Source: Daucus carota subsp. sativus (taxonomy: Eukaryota > Streptophyta > Magnoliopsida > Apiales > Apiaceae). Taken from it: 64,000 nucleotides of DNA. Shown piece by piece: positions 1 to 12,239 of this stretch. Both the position numbers and the translations under genes were made by a program. The notes beneath the pieces are model-generated. The model did not search any database, was not told the origin of the DNA, and saw nothing but the letters and a program-made list of their open reading frames with translations. Each line of letters opens with the position of its first letter. Positions within the stretch are counted from its first letter, which is position 1. Location: NCBI RefSeq assembly GCF_001625215.2, contig NC_030384.2, positions 46,162,390 to 46,226,389 on the forward strand. The letters are read 5' to 3'.

Positions 1-94
1 TTGTTGCTGCTTCTTGTTGTTCATTAGTACTTTGTTTAATCAAATTATAACCGGAGAAGTTATATTTGCTATTTTTTCTTTTTTTGGCTTCTAG

Positions 95-1148
95 GCTGAC
101 GAAGATCAAGATGAAGATGGAAGGTGGGGTCGAGAGTCTGAAATGGATGTTGATGATCAGCGGTACATTTTACTCGTATCAATTATTTTCTTGTCCCTGT
201 GTTATAAAATATCAATTCTTTTTAGCAAATTATAACTTTATACTTGTTTTTGTTACAGTAAGCCTTTCTCTGGAAGAGTGAAAATGGAAATATTTGAACC
301 TGAGCAAAAAGAGGCGGTATGTTTTGTTCATTTCTTACATCCTTTAAAAGAGAGTTTTAAAAATGTGAATGCTTAGAATATAAAGTATTTTTCCTAAATT
401 TGAAGTAAAACCATTAATACTACTTTGAAAAGCTACATCTTCTAGTGGAGGAATATAGAGAGGGGGAGACAGTACTAGGAGTCAGGATAGTAGGATGCTT
501 TATATATGTTTGTTATCCGGAGAGGTGGAATATCTTGGTTATAATTTTACATTGCTTATACATCGAGGTTGAGTTATAAGTCAAGAATTCAGATCTTCAT
601 TATTTTTACACCTGATAACAGTCTACTGAAAAGTTGCAGTTTTACTGATTATGGTTGTTATAGGTAATACTATCTATTTTATGCGCTTTAGTTATTTAAT
701 TGTGGAAACTGGTTGTGCATTCAGCCCCTCTCTCTTATAGTCTCTTATAGTGTGACTGGTTAAGCAGATAAGGTGATGCATAATGTTTCCCGGTTATTAA
801 TAATCATTTAGTTATAGACCTGATATGTGGATCAAAGTATCGCATTGCTGTATATCGACTTGATCAGTTACGCGACTTTCTTTTTCATTTAGGTGGATGC
901 CAGAGAAGGGGAACATGCAAGAGGTATGGATGCAACATTCACAGAGACTGCATCATTGAAGGTCAGTGAAAAAATTAAAAAAAAACTTTGCCTATCCAAT
1001 CGCGGATAGTGGTTCTAACATACACACTTTCTATGGTCTCTATCAGGCCTCAAATCCAATTTCAATATCGATGGATGGAATGCATATTAATTCAGAACAA
1101 GGAAACGCAAGCAAGCAATCCGATGGACCAGCTGATATGGATCCCTAA
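95..1148 (+). CDS. HDA19: HDA19-like class I histone deacetylase, C-terminal exons of an upstream tandem copy (5' part outside window)
   Basis: Four exons (95-162, 259-316, 893-961, 1047-1148, stop TAA) match exons 4-7 of the complete HDA19 gene at 4999-7719. They have identical lengths (68, 58, 69 and 102 nt), the same phases and recognisably similar introns. They encode only the acidic C-terminal tail (AD-EDQ, then [19 protein letters not shown]), not the catalytic domain, which must lie left of the window if the gene is whole. There is no stop or frameshift, so this is best read as the end of a functional or recently functional paralogue rather than a pseudogene. Changes against the downstream copy include an extra acidic stretch (DEDGR) and the final residues DMDP instead of DMDS. 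The 3' flank to about 1260 also resembles the 3' UTR of the second copy. Whether the catalytic exons exist cannot be seen. Confidence 0.85.
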
Positions 1149-2140
1149 TATGGAATAATTCTGGGGAATCTGCTCTGAAAAGATTAGTGGTTTATAACTA
1201 GACATGTGTTAATTATATAACTGTTTCTAAACCATTTAGGACTGAAATGACTCCGGCCTTCCAAAACAAGTTTATGCTTACATATACAATTTAACAATTT
1301 AGCTGGTAGAAAGAGGTAATGTAAGGTTATGTAATCTGTATGCATCACGTGGAGTGTACAATAGAAAGACTCGACTGTGGAAAGGTAAGAGTTCTGATTA
1401 AATCTCTTCAATCAAGTACTTTGTCTCAATTAACCTCTTTTAAGAAAACAATACTGCTTTTTATGCACTTTTTACTGAGAGTATTTCCAACGTTATAAAA
1501 TCCTTTGGTAAAAATCTACGTGGCATATTTATAGATGATATGTAGAAATTTCACAATTCCAATAGTATAAAATTCCTGTGTATTTACAATCTTTTAATGT
1601 TAACAAACCTTTTGAGATATGAAATGCCTCGTCACATTTATTACCATGTTGGAGAACAATTTTGTACAGATTCAACAAATTTTACGCTTTCAATTTAGCA
1701 GATCATTTTTATTGTGTAACAATGACCACAATGACGAGGTTCATTTGATACTCATTTCTTGCTCTTACCTCTTGTCTTCAGAGTTTACTCTTTCCTATTT
1801 ATACTACTCACCATTCTTTTATTTTCAAACCTACTTAAGTGCACAGTCACAAACAAAAATGATTTGGGTAAGTGAAACAAACAAGTCATTCAAACCAGCT
1901 AAAATGAGCGGTTGGATATCTCAGTGGTTAAAAACTTATCATCTGTCATTTCAGGTCCTGAGAAAATATACTCACTTGTAAGGTTATAAGCTATATTTGT
2001 CAAAAAAATAAAAAAACCAGCTAAAATTCTTTCTTCGACGTATTATAGGCATCCTGACATGTCGAGCATTTTTCACATTGTCATATGTTCCGTATTAAAA
2101 CAACGGTTAATAATGATTTCGTGAATATGATTAACGTTGG

Positions 2141-2325
2141 ACTCATGATTCTTTTTTCTTTAAACCTTTCAAACAGGTATTTAGATTTGATTATTTTTAA
2201 TATTTGAGCTAAGTAACGGTCACAATCAATTTAACTCATGATTCTTTTTTCTTTAAACCTTTCAAACATGTATTTAGATTTGATTATTTTTAATATTTGA
2301 GCTAAGTAACGGTCATAATCAATTT
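2141..2325. repeat. Two-copy 93-bp tandem repeat
   Basis: The stretch starting ACTCATGATTCTTTTTTC at 2141 is repeated starting at 2234, a period of 93 bp, with only a couple of differences (CAGG versus CATG, CACAATC versus CATAATC). The near identity indicates a recent local duplication. A Stowaway MITE begins immediately to the right. Confidence 0.9.
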
Positions 2326-2329
2326 ATTA

Positions 2330-2579
2330 CTCCTTCCGTTTCAAATTAGATGTTCACTTTAAAAAAATCATACAGTTTAAGAAAAGTGGATGTACACAAA
2401 CTAATTGCATTAAATGATCAAAATATGTGGAATGAGATTGATCTAGGAAATATAAATAAGATATATGTGGTGTAGAATTGACTTTGAAAATATGATTTTG
2501 CATTGAAAGTTGAAGTGGACAAATAATTTGAAACAAAAAAATTTCTTAAAAATGGACATGTAAATTGAAACGGAGGGAG
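2330..2579. mobile_element. Stowaway-type MITE (Tc1/mariner)
   Basis: The terminal inverted repeats read CTCCTTCCGTTTCAAATT at the left and, on the opposite strand, CTCCCTCCGTTTCAATTT at the right. This is the classic plant Stowaway end. It is flanked by the expected TA dinucleotide on both sides (2328-2329 and 2580-2581). It is 250 bp long, AT-rich and non-coding; an open frame inside it is a by-product. Confidence 0.88.
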
Positions 2580-3089
2580 TAATAATTAATTTTAGTCTCA
2601 AATTAATTATCGAGAAATAATCTCAAATCTAATATCTTTCACATTCGAAAGATATCTTAGGATGCACATAATTAAAAGATACTAATTCCAAAATGTATTC
2701 TAAATAGTCATATATATAAAAACTGATAAGTATTAACATGATTTTTGTATATATATAAACATCTTCAAAGAGGAATTCGACATATTCATAAATTGATACA
2801 CCTTCTCTAAGTTCCAGTCAAAAAAAAAAAACAACAACAACCTATTTTCATATTTTGATTATCTCAAAAATCTTCAAATTCCTCTTTTAACTTATAATTT
2901 TCCAAAATCTCATTGGTTATGCGAATTCAACACAATATTCCAACTACATTAAATTTTATATCTAGAATAACAGGAACTCCGCAACAATTTTTCTCTTTAA
3001 AAATCAAATACCGGATCGAGTATTCGGGTCAAAAATAATTTTGTTATTATTTAGTTTTTTCCTGATCCCGTTTCGATTCGAACTATTTA

Positions 3090-3203
3090 AAGACGCCGCA
3101 TACCTAAATTTTCTTCTGCGATTTATATTGTCCAGTAGCCTTGCTTTGTTTCTCCTGGAATCTTAAACATTACTTCCAGAGTTCCGCTTCCTCATTCGCA
3201 CAG
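3090..3203 (+). other. HDA19: Probable 5' UTR exon of HDA19 (second copy)
   Basis: A likely non-coding first exon sits downstream of a TATA-like TATTTAAAG. It ends at CACAG|GTACGAG (donor at 3204). The matching acceptor is TGTTTAG at 4984-4990, eight bases before the start codon. The resulting leader intron (3204-4990, about 1.8 kb) agrees with the long leader introns of many plant housekeeping genes. The transcription start is inferred, not seen. Confidence 0.55.
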
Positions 3204-4072
3204 GTACGAGAATCCCCAACATTCCTCTTCTTTCATAATTTTCTCATCTATTTACACACACTACTATGTGAGTTCATCTCTCTTTTCTTTGCCCTTTTTC
3301 TCACCACACACACATATAGTCCTGATTTTTTGTGTGTATTTGCCCCATATGAATCTTGTGCCCTGTTTGTTTACTTTTGCTGAACAGATTTGAAGTATAT
3401 AATATTATCATTATAATTTATGCATACAATTTGGGTTAGAATGATGTGGAAAATCGGTGTTTTTAGTGTAGAAATATATAATCTTTTGTTTGCATCTCCT
3501 CTCTAAAATCAATTGTTTAGAAGTTGTAGATTTATTTTGTGATGGGTTTGTGCCGATTTGTATTTTAAACAAACGAGTCTTTAGTAGCTAACAGATTAAT
3601 ACAGGCCTTTTTATGCCTTCTTTTGGTTCCCGAAGTTTTGTCTTTCGTGTTATTGATTATTCAAACTATTTGATGTGATTAGTTTTCTGTGATATTGTGT
3701 ATAACCAGTTTCTCTTAAACTATATCAGTATGGAAGATTAACCAGCCGCAATAGGAATTATATGCAACTGATTCCGACCCGCTAAAAAAAGAAATAAATT
3801 ATCAACTGATTTCAATTTACTAACCTCTTTTATAGTATGGGAAGATCACAATGCTTATATAGGATTCGGAAAACCTGATAAAATTCGAAGGACTAAGATG
3901 CTTAAATACTTGATGATAATTTTAAAGAGCCTAAATAAGTACTGAATATGCATCTTTTGGTTGAGCGAATTGTGTATGCCAATTGCCATCTAGTTAGAAA
4001 GCCCGAACTATAGCATTGCACTGATCTACTATTTTTTCAAGTAGTCATTTCCCTTGTGATATGCAACTATAA

Positions 4073-4467
4073 GAGCAAGTCCAATGCAATGTCAGAGTTG
4101 GTGCTATTGCTATATTATAGCATCAAATGTTAAAAAACTCAACTCCAAAGGGGTTCTATATTAGGATGCATCCATGCAAAGATGCATCCTTGGTTCTATA
4201 TTTGAAACCAAAGATGGATCTATCCTTCATTGCCACATCATCAACAACTATAAATGTAGGCTAAAAGCTTCACCATCACTGTATTGTACATCACCAGATA
4301 TTAAAAGGATTTTGAATTAAGTAAAAGTTAGAAAAGATAGCTAAATTTGAAACTAGTTATGAAACTAGCATTGAAGCGCAACTTTTATTTTAGCATTAAT
4401 AAAAACTTTTTGATACTATATTATAGCAATAGCAGTAGATATATAGCATTTAGCATTGGACTTGCTC
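4073..4467. mobile_element. PIF/Harbinger-type (Tourist-like) MITE in HDA19 leader intron
   Basis: Inverted termini GAGCAAGTCCAATGC at the left and GCATTGGACTTGCTC at the right are flanked by a 3-bp target duplication TAA (4070-4072 and 4468-4470). That is the target-site type of PIF/Harbinger elements. Length is 395 bp, with no coding capacity. It lies inside the inferred leader intron of HDA19 and so would be transcribed with the pre-mRNA. Confidence 0.85.
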
Positions 4468-4998
4468 TAACAAGCTCTTGCTAAGGTTGCTTTGAAGTGG
4501 GGCATGTTCTTATCTAACTTGAGGGGTTTGAATTAGCTCTGGCAATCGGATTCCCTGCAAGGTGAAAGAAAAGATAGCCAATTTTCTTCTCAGAACTACT
4601 GCCCTAATAAAAAAAAAAAATCTTGTTATAGGCCCCGCTCTTGATCAGAGGAGTTCTTATATAGGCACCACATATTAATTAAATAAACACATACAGTTTC
4701 TCTTTACTATATGCACATAATATATCTGATAATTAATGTAAGATATATTCACTGCTATACCTCATCAGATTGTAAATTCCATACAGTCTCATGTCATATT
4801 ATGACGGTGTCTATCAACCATTTATAGTATAAGGGGTACTATAAAGTTTTACTAATTGTTGTAGTATAAAGTAAAATGAATTTCAAAATTTGCGATTTCT
4901 GTACGGAACACAAAATTTTTTATTCTTTAATTCTGCACTAAATTCTTTGTTTTTAATACCTTTTTTCTTCTTAATCTTTGAACTGTTTAGATTGCGTG

Positions 4999-7719
4999 AT
5001 GGAAACTGGAGGCAATTCTTTACCATCTGGTTCAGATGGTACGAAAAGAAAAGTGTTTTACTTTTATGATCCCGAAGTTGGAAATTATTATTATGGTCAA
5101 GGTCATCCAATGAAGCCCCACAGAATGCGTATGACACATGCTCTTTTGGCGCACTATGGTTTACTGCAAAACATGCAAGTTCTCAAGCCCATTCCAGCTA
5201 GGGACAAGGATCTTTGCAGGTTTCATGCTGATGATTATGTGTCTTTCTTGAGGGGTATTACTCCGGAAACACAACAAGATCAAGCGAGACAGTTGAAAAG
5301 GTTTAATGTTGGTGAAGACTGCCCTGTCTTTGACGGTCTCTATTCCTTCTGTCAAACTTATGCAGGGGGCTCAGTAGGCGGTGCTGTTAAACTGAACCAT
5401 GGGAATTGTGATATTGCTATAAACTGGTCTGGTGGACTTCATCATGCAAAAAAATGTGAAGCTTCTGGGTTCTGCTACGTGAATGACATAGTGCTTGCGA
5501 TATTGGAACTTCTTAAAGTGCATGAGGTTGGTGTAATGTATTATACTTTCAGTTGTGTTCTTGTGGTCCAGCTTGGAAATATTTATATCAGTATCTAACA
5601 GACTTTTTAAATGCGTTACTTAATTTTGTTTGTTAGTTACGTGGCTTTATAACTTGCTGATTTAGTTCATTTATTTACCTTTTGAAGTTCTGAAGTTCAT
5701 TTGCTTACTCTTTTATACATGCTACTTGTATTGCAGCGTGTTCTTTACGTCGACATTGATATTCATCACGGTGATGGTGTTGAGGAGGCCTTTTATACTA
5801 CAGACAGGGTCATGACTGTTTCATTCCACAAGTTTGGAGATTACTTTCCTGGTACAGGGGATGTACGGGATATAGGTCATGCTTCTGGAAAATACTACTC
5901 TCTCAATGTACCATTAGATGATGGAATTGATGATGAAAGCTACCAGTCCCTGTTTAAACCTATTATGGGTAAGGTGATGGAAGTTTTCAGGCCTGGTGCT
6001 GTGATATTACAGTGTGGTGCAGACTCTCTATCTGGAGACAGATTAGGTTGCTTTAATTTATCAATTAAAGGTCATGCAGAGTGCGTGAGATATATGAGAT
6101 CTTTTAATGTGCCTCTACTTTTGCTTGGTGGAGGTGGCTACACGATTCGGAACGTTGCCCGCTGTTGGTGCTATGAGGTAATTTTTTATTTCTTATTGAG
6201 TGTCATCAATGCATTTTCTTGGGGGGTAGTAATATTTAAGTTATTTAAATTCTATAAAAGTAAAAATGAAAGTTTTGCCTTTAAGTTGTACATGTAATCT
6301 AGCCTCCTGAGTGTTATTTGCATTTTAGCTCAAAAAACAGCGGAGACGACATATAATGCCGGTTTCTCAAGGCAATTAGTTTTAGTTCAACTTTCCCCTC
6401 CATGACAGTCTTTGTTTATTGATGCGTTTTCTCTTTGATGTATGAACAGACTGGAGTCGCCCTTGGTGTAGAACTTGAGGATAAGATGCCACAACATGAG
6501 TATTATGAGTACTTTGGTCCAGACTATACTCTTCATGTCGCTCCAAGTAACATGGAAAATAAGAACTCTCGTCAGGTATTGGATGACATAAGAGCAAAGC
6601 TTCTTGATAATCTCTCAAAACTGCAGCACGCACCAAGTGTCCCATTTCAGGAGCGCCCACCTGATACTGAGTTTCCAGAGGTTTGTTTTTGCTTCTGGTT
6701 TGTTCTTACTGTACTTTGTTTTATCATATTATAAGCAGAGCAGTGATTTTTGCCAAAACTTCTTTTGATTTCTAGGCTGATGAAGATCAAAATATAGATC
6801 AGAGGTGGGATCGGGAGTCTGAAATGGATGTTGATGATCAACGGTAAATTTTGCTCATGTTAATTAGTTTCTTGTCTTTGTGTTATAATATCAGTTTGGC
6901 TGACTATTAATGCTTATCATACCTTTCTATTTATTTTGGTTTACAGTAAGCCTTTTTCTGGAAGAGTGAAGAGGGAAATTTTTGAAACTGAGCAAAAAGA
7001 CGCGGTATGTTTCGTTCATTTCTTAAATCCATATACCACGAAAGTTTTTATAAATGTGAATGCTTAGAACCTAAAACCGTGTTCCTAAATTTGAAGGGAA
7101 ACAGATATTACTGTTTAATACCTAGTTGAAAAGCTATATAGTAGATCTTAGTGGAGGAAAAAAGAGATGCAGAGGTAGTATTAGGAGTCTAGGGTAGTAG
7201 GATGCTCTATATATTTTTATCATTCAGAGAGGTGGACTTGTTGGTTACAGTTTTACATTACTTAATACATGAAGTCGAGTTACATATTCAAATCTTCATA
7301 ATTTTCTTTTCACCATTATGCTTTAATAAAAAAGTTGACAGTTTTTCTGGTTCCGGTCATGAGCCAGTTTTATAAGAACAATCCAGTCAGCTCCTTTCCT
7401 CTCTTAGAGTATTCATGTACTGTTTTTTGGCTTGATTAATAATGAAACTTTTTGTTTCATTTAGGCAAATGCCAGAGAAGGGGAACAGGCAAGAGATATG
7501 GATGCAACATTTACAGAGACTGCATCATTGAAGGTCAATGAACATAATTAAACACCACTTTGCCTAGCCAACCACATAGTGATTCTAACATATCACTGCT
7601 TTCATGGTCTCTATCAGGCCTCAAATCCAGTTCCAATATCGATGGATGGACTGCATATTAATTCAGAACAAGGAAATGCAAGCAAACAATCCGATGGACG
7701 TGCTGATATGGATTCATAG
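4999..7719 (+). CDS. HDA19: HDA19-type class I (RPD3-like) histone deacetylase, complete
   Basis: A nuclear Zn-dependent enzyme that removes acetyl groups from histone lysines and works in co-repressor complexes. Seven coding exons (4999-5526, 5737-6177, 6450-6680, 6776-6843, 6947-7004, 7465-7533, 7618-7719) give 498 aa; Arabidopsis HDA19 is about 500. The ATG at 4999 begins METGGNSL, the usual HDA19 start, just after the leader-intron acceptor. The catalytic residues are present: the His pair H148/H149 (GGLHHAKK), zinc ligands D184 and H186 ([10 protein letters not shown]) and D272 ([12 protein letters not shown]), and Y311 ([12 protein letters not shown]). The C-terminal tail is acidic ([19 protein letters not shown]), as in HDA19 rather than HDA6. 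All introns are GT-AG. The gene sits directly downstream of a second copy whose 3' end is at 95-1148. Confidence 0.96.
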
Positions 7720-9163
7720 TGTGGAAAGGTTTTGGGAATATGCGCTAAAATGTAATGTCTTGTAAAGTCTAGTGATTTACTAGGGATGTTTTGCTATGCA
7801 ACTGTTACTGAACCATTTGGAACTGAAATGAGTACCGCCTTCTGAAACAATTTTCTGCCCATCTGATCTTATTTGCTGCAACCATTCTAGCAACAGTGAT
7901 TGAATTCTAGTAACTTGAGGTTGGTAAATATCTCAATAGAAAATGCTTTTTTACATTTAGACAGATTCAGCAAGTATTTGGTAAGTATTCAGTATAATAT
8001 CTGATATTTAAGTTTTTATTCTATGGTTCTTCCTGCTGTATATAAATCATATAATCAGTGATCAGTTTCATCCTCGACGCTGCACGAACTTCAAAATTTT
8101 CACTCCGTTTTTAAAAAAAAATGCAGCAAGAACTTCAAAACTTTCAAATACTCATTCCGATTTAAATTTAAACGTCCAGTTTTGAAAAAAGATATTGTTT
8201 TAAATTCGTGGTCTATTTTGATTTTCGATGTGTTCATTTAATTTTATATCACATATTTGTATTTGTATTATCAAGATCAACTATATGTCATGTATTTCTT
8301 TTTCTTTTTTTGAAACTTCATGTACTCCCTCCGTCTCCTTTTACATGTCCATTTTGACTTTTGACCAGTCAAATTGACTTTATTTTGACTGAAATTTACA
8401 TGTATCAAATAATTGAGAAAAATTATCAAAATCATATCAATAGAATGTATATTTAGAGTTATTTTAATATGCAACTTTCAGATTTTAAAAATAATGAGTA
8501 GATAATTTGTAATGTTTAATCAAAAATTGGTCAATTTGACTCCTCGAAATGCAAAATGGACATGTAAAAAGGGACGGAGGGAGTATTGTTTTTGATCAAT
8601 GCAATAAATTTGTCTAGAAATGAATTGTTTCATAAAAATCAAGAAAAATTTGTACAAGTTTTGTAAAATGAACATATAATTTTAAATGAAGAAAGTATTT
8701 GATCAATTTCTAAATTATATGTATGATCGGGATTCGTGTCAACTAGAATCCAGAAATTCTCCTAATTTTGGGTATAATAAATTTGAATTTTTGAACCAAA
8801 CCTAATTCTTTGCATAGTACAACGAAAAATCAAATTTAAAATATGTGATTGAGTCGAACATTTCGAACTTTAATTTCGACTCGGCTAGGTCACTTTGTGC
8901 TTGCTTACTGAACATTTAGGCATGGATATCGGCATATCGCCCCCCGGACGCTTTTGAGTTCTGATTGTCCCTGTCCCTGTGATAAATAAAGAATTAAATA
9001 AATTTCTTGAATCTAAAAGGAATAATTTCCAAAGGCGGGAATAACAATTTCGACGGTGAAATTACATTCGCAACGGTATCTCTCGACAAAAAGCGCGAAA
9101 TGTTCATGTACATAGAGATTCAAAAAATAAGATAAAAACGGCTAACAACTCGTGATCGTCAGT

Positions 9164-9168
<5 letters not shown>
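7720..9168. other. Intergenic region HDA19 to HEI10
   Basis: The HDA19 3' UTR runs through about 7720-7900 and matches the same region of the first copy. The remainder is AT-rich and holds one Stowaway MITE (8325-8583). The stretch about 8880-9165 has a higher GC content and directly precedes the CT tract, so it is the likely HEI10 promoter. No gene is seen. Confidence 0.55.
8325..8583. mobile_element. Stowaway-type MITE
   Basis: Near-perfect inverted ends: CTCCCTCCGTCTCCTTTTAC at the left, and the complement CTCCCTCCGTCCCTTTTTAC at the right. TA target dinucleotides lie at 8323-8324 and 8584-8585. Length is 259 bp. The matching ends suggest a younger copy than the one at 2330. Confidence 0.9.

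Positions 9169-9222
<54 letters not shown>
9169..9222 (+). repeat. (CT)27 microsatellite in HEI10 promoter or 5' leader
   Basis: An uninterrupted run of 27 CT dinucleotides followed by CCCCCAAC. CT/GA tracts near plant transcription starts are typical of core promoter or 5' UTR Y-patch and GAGA-type sequences. The position, about 1 kb upstream of the HEI10 start codon and in front of the presumed leader intron, fits that. Length variation between individuals is expected. Confidence 0.9.
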
Positions 9223-9225
<3 letters not shown>

Positions 9226-10238
9226 CCAACTGATTTCTATTAAATAGATCCAATTCGATGTCCGTTGCAAATCGTAACAGTTTACGAGTATAATTTAGGT
9301 TTCAATCTATCAATCATGTTGTATGTTTGTGTGTATATGTGCTTGCAATTCTGTGTGTCCGTTTGATTTTTTGATTTTGCCGCCCAATTGCACTTCAATT
9401 TCAGCTGTAATTGGATGAATTTCGAATTCTGGATTCATGAAAACCTAATTTACAATTTTTATTCGAGATATCTGTTTGCTCGCCCCGAAAATTACACGAT
9501 TACAGAGACGAGTATGTAGTTTGATTTCAATAGTGTTGTTCAATTTTCGAACTTCAAACTATACAAGTACAGCTTTAAACTTATATTATCCACGTCTCCT
9601 AGGATGCTTCACATATTGCTGAAATTTGGATGTAATTTAGATTTGGACATGCGAAGCCTGATCTACGATTTCACTTTCGAGTTTCCGTTTTGTTTGCTTT
9701 AGAAATTAATGCAGGATTGTAGTGACGATTATATAGTTTCTCAAATTCTGTTTGAAGAGATTTTGAAGATTGTGTTGTATGTGTATAACTTTGAAGTTGA
9801 TTTAATCATTCATCTGACTGTTTGAAAATTGAACATTAATATCTTGTGAATTACTGGCCGAAAACTACTCTATTGCGTTAGGTATCTGGAGATTGCTAAT
9901 AAACGGTTGCTAATCCTTTTAAAAATGATCTTACATGAATTCTTCAATCCTACATGTTTGTGTAGTTGCTGTTGATCTGAATACTTACCTCTATCACTTC
10001 ATTCATACATTTGAGAACCTCACTTGCTGATAAGCATGAGGAACAGAATCCAGATACATTATTTAGACTCAACTAATTGACTGGACGAGCTTCTTGAAAA
10101 GCAAAATATTGTTTCTTACTAGTTTTATTGATTTCTGTCCCATCTAAAACTTAATTCTTCCACTACATTGTACTCTAGAAAGCTTGAAGCAAGCCCCTTG
10201 TATATATTTTGGAATCAGGTATTATCGCTGAAGCTACA
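9223..10238 (+). other. Probable HEI10 5' leader with intron
   Basis: There is no coding sequence between the CT tract and the HEI10 start. A good acceptor (TTGGAATCAG, ending at 10219) lies 19 bp before the ATG, which suggests a 5' UTR intron of several hundred bases. The donor was not fixed. Confidence 0.4.
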
Positions 10239-12239
10239 ATGAGATGCAATTCGTGCTGGAGGGAACTAGAAGGGAAAGCTGTTAGCACCACTTGTGGTCA
10301 CCTATTGTGTATCCTGATGATAAAGTAGTCCTATTTAAGAATTGAATTTGCTGATCATGCTAAGAATGATTTTATGATTTTGCTAATTATCATGCTAAGA
10401 ATGCTACTGTCATATTCCTTAATAAGTTTAAAAGGTACCGAGGATGCCGGTAGGATTCTCAGCAGTGATGCAGCTTGCCCAATATGTGACCAAGTACTCT
10501 CTAAAAGGTAAGTAACTTCACTTAATTAAGTTTGAATTATACTGTGTAATTCTTTTGTTTTTCTTTCGAAAGATTTAGACTAAACTCACAGGAAATGATG
10601 GCCAGAACGGTTTGGAGAAGTTTTTAATTAGATAATCAGTATGCCTTATGCTGATTAGCTCTATCTTATTGTTTCCTTTGTCAGTCTTATGAGGCCTGTG
10701 GATGTAAATCCAAATGATGAGTGGATCAATGTAAGCAAGCTGCAAGCATGTAACATATAGCTCATTATATTTACAAGATGTTTTCTTCACATTATAAACC
10801 TCTGCACTTATGAATCATAATATTATTTTTGTAGTTCATGAACTATTCTACAGCATTCTGGTTAATGGTTTGCTCTTTCTTGTAGATGGCCATGGCTGGG
10901 ATTAGTCCTCAAATACGTATCCTTTATTTCACATCGTATATATGTTGATAAAATTGTAAAAGTGTCTATCATCTGTAATATTAGCATTGGAGACTGAGAC
11001 ATATTACAGATTTGGACTTGGAGAAGGAAGGAAATACTTACAGCTAATGTTTTCAAATTTTACGATTGTTGTTAATACATAGCCAGTATAAAAATGATAT
11101 TGAATTATGTTGCCTTTCCTTGATACGACACAAGTGATGAAAAGTGCATACAGAAGTGTGATGTTCTACATTGGGCAGAAGGAACTGGAGATGCAATTTA
11201 AGATGAACAGAATAGTGGCTCAGTGCCGACAAAAATGTGAAGCAATGCAAGAAAAATTCACAGAAAAATTGGAGCAAGTGCATACTGCATATCAGAAGAT
11301 GGCAAAAAAGTGCCAGATGATGGAACAGGAAATGGAGAGTTTATCAAAAGACAAGCAGGAACTTCAGGAAAAATTCGCTGAGAAGTCCAGGTCAGTATCT
11401 TTTCAATTTTTCTCCGATTGTTAAAGCTTGAAATGTTATCTCAATCTTTTTATTTTTGTTGACAATTTATCACCTCTTTGCATGTGCCGTTAATATCTAC
11501 CACCAGGCAAAAAAGAAAGCTTGATGAAATGTATGATCAGCTAAGATGCGAATACGAGTCAGTTAAAAGAACAGCAATTCAACCTGCTAACAATTTCTAT
11601 TCCGGAACTGAACCTGATATGTTTGCAAGTCCAGCTAACATGATGCATAATAGGGATCCTCTCAGGAAAGGTAACTAGATTTGTTCTTTGTTACTGCATA
11701 CTTTAGTATCTCAGTTTTTTATTCTTTCTGACTAATTCTTCTCCAGACATTTTGAAAGCATGAGCTAAATACTGTAAGCTCTGTTATTCTATACTTGATA
11801 AGCCTGAATTCTATAGCTAGCACAGGTCATATACTTGCCCAAAAAACATTAGATGACTTATTTTTTGCAGATTGGCCGCCTTACACTCCCGATACTCCAG
11901 GACCTCGAGAGGATATATGGCCTTCAGCAGCAAGACAGAATAGTTCTAATTCTGGTCCCTTTGATGTCTCTGCTGGCTCACCTGTAAAACAGTCAGCCGG
12001 GGTACCTGATTTTAGCAACAGAAGAGGTATTAATCGTACAGCATTTGGGGCTGGAGCGGGATCTGGAGCAGCAAATCCGTCAATGACATTAAGAAATCTC
12101 ATCATTTCACCAATAAAGCGACCTCAACTCTCACGAAGTCGGCCTCAAATGTTCACGTAAGCTCTGGACCAAAACTGCTTGAATCTTGGCATTCGTTTCT
12201 GTACCATCATCAGATCTTTACTTTTCTTTCAGGCTGTAA
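10239..12239 (+). CDS. HEI10: HEI10, RING/coiled-coil meiotic crossover factor (Zip3/CCNB1IP1 family)
   Basis: HEI10 is a ZMM-class E3 ligase that loads on the synaptonemal complex, coarsens into foci and marks class I crossovers; crossover number is dosage-sensitive to it. Eight exons (10239-10308, 10435-10507, 10685-10730, 10886-10916, 11135-11390, 11507-11670, 11871-12156, 12233-12239) give 310 aa; Arabidopsis HEI10 is about 304. The N-terminal RING is C3-C6-C19-H21-C24-C38-C41 (MRCNSCWRELEG, TTCGHLLCTEDA, CPICDQVL). A long coiled coil follows (about residues 90-195, QCRQKCEAMQEKF to KRKLDEMYDQL). The C terminus carries the conserved LRNLIISPIKRPQLSRSRPQ block. The last exon has only 7 coding bases (T, L, stop), as the conserved C terminus demands. 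All introns are GT-AG. Confidence 0.96.

Larger units (their letters stand above)
1149..3089. other. Intergenic region between the two HDA19 copies
   Basis: AT-rich DNA. It starts with the 3' UTR of the first copy and contains a 93-bp tandem duplication and a Stowaway-type MITE, listed separately. Short open frames here (for example near 1619-1981) have no recognisable protein similarity or codon character and are treated as chance. The right end leads into the promoter of the second HDA19 copy; a TATA-like TATTTAAAG lies near 3083. Confidence 0.6.

Noticed and set aside
1619..1981. 120-codon plus-strand open frame between the HDA19 copies
   Set aside because: AT-rich, hydrophobic, no known motif, and no splice or promoter context. 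Length is within chance for such DNA.
2354..2536. Small minus-strand open frame
   Set aside because: Lies entirely inside a Stowaway MITE and is a by-product of that non-coding element.
9169..9222. CRISPR-like or other spaced repeat array
   Set aside because: Simple dinucleotide repeat with no spacers. No CRISPR-type array is present anywhere in this plant nuclear window.
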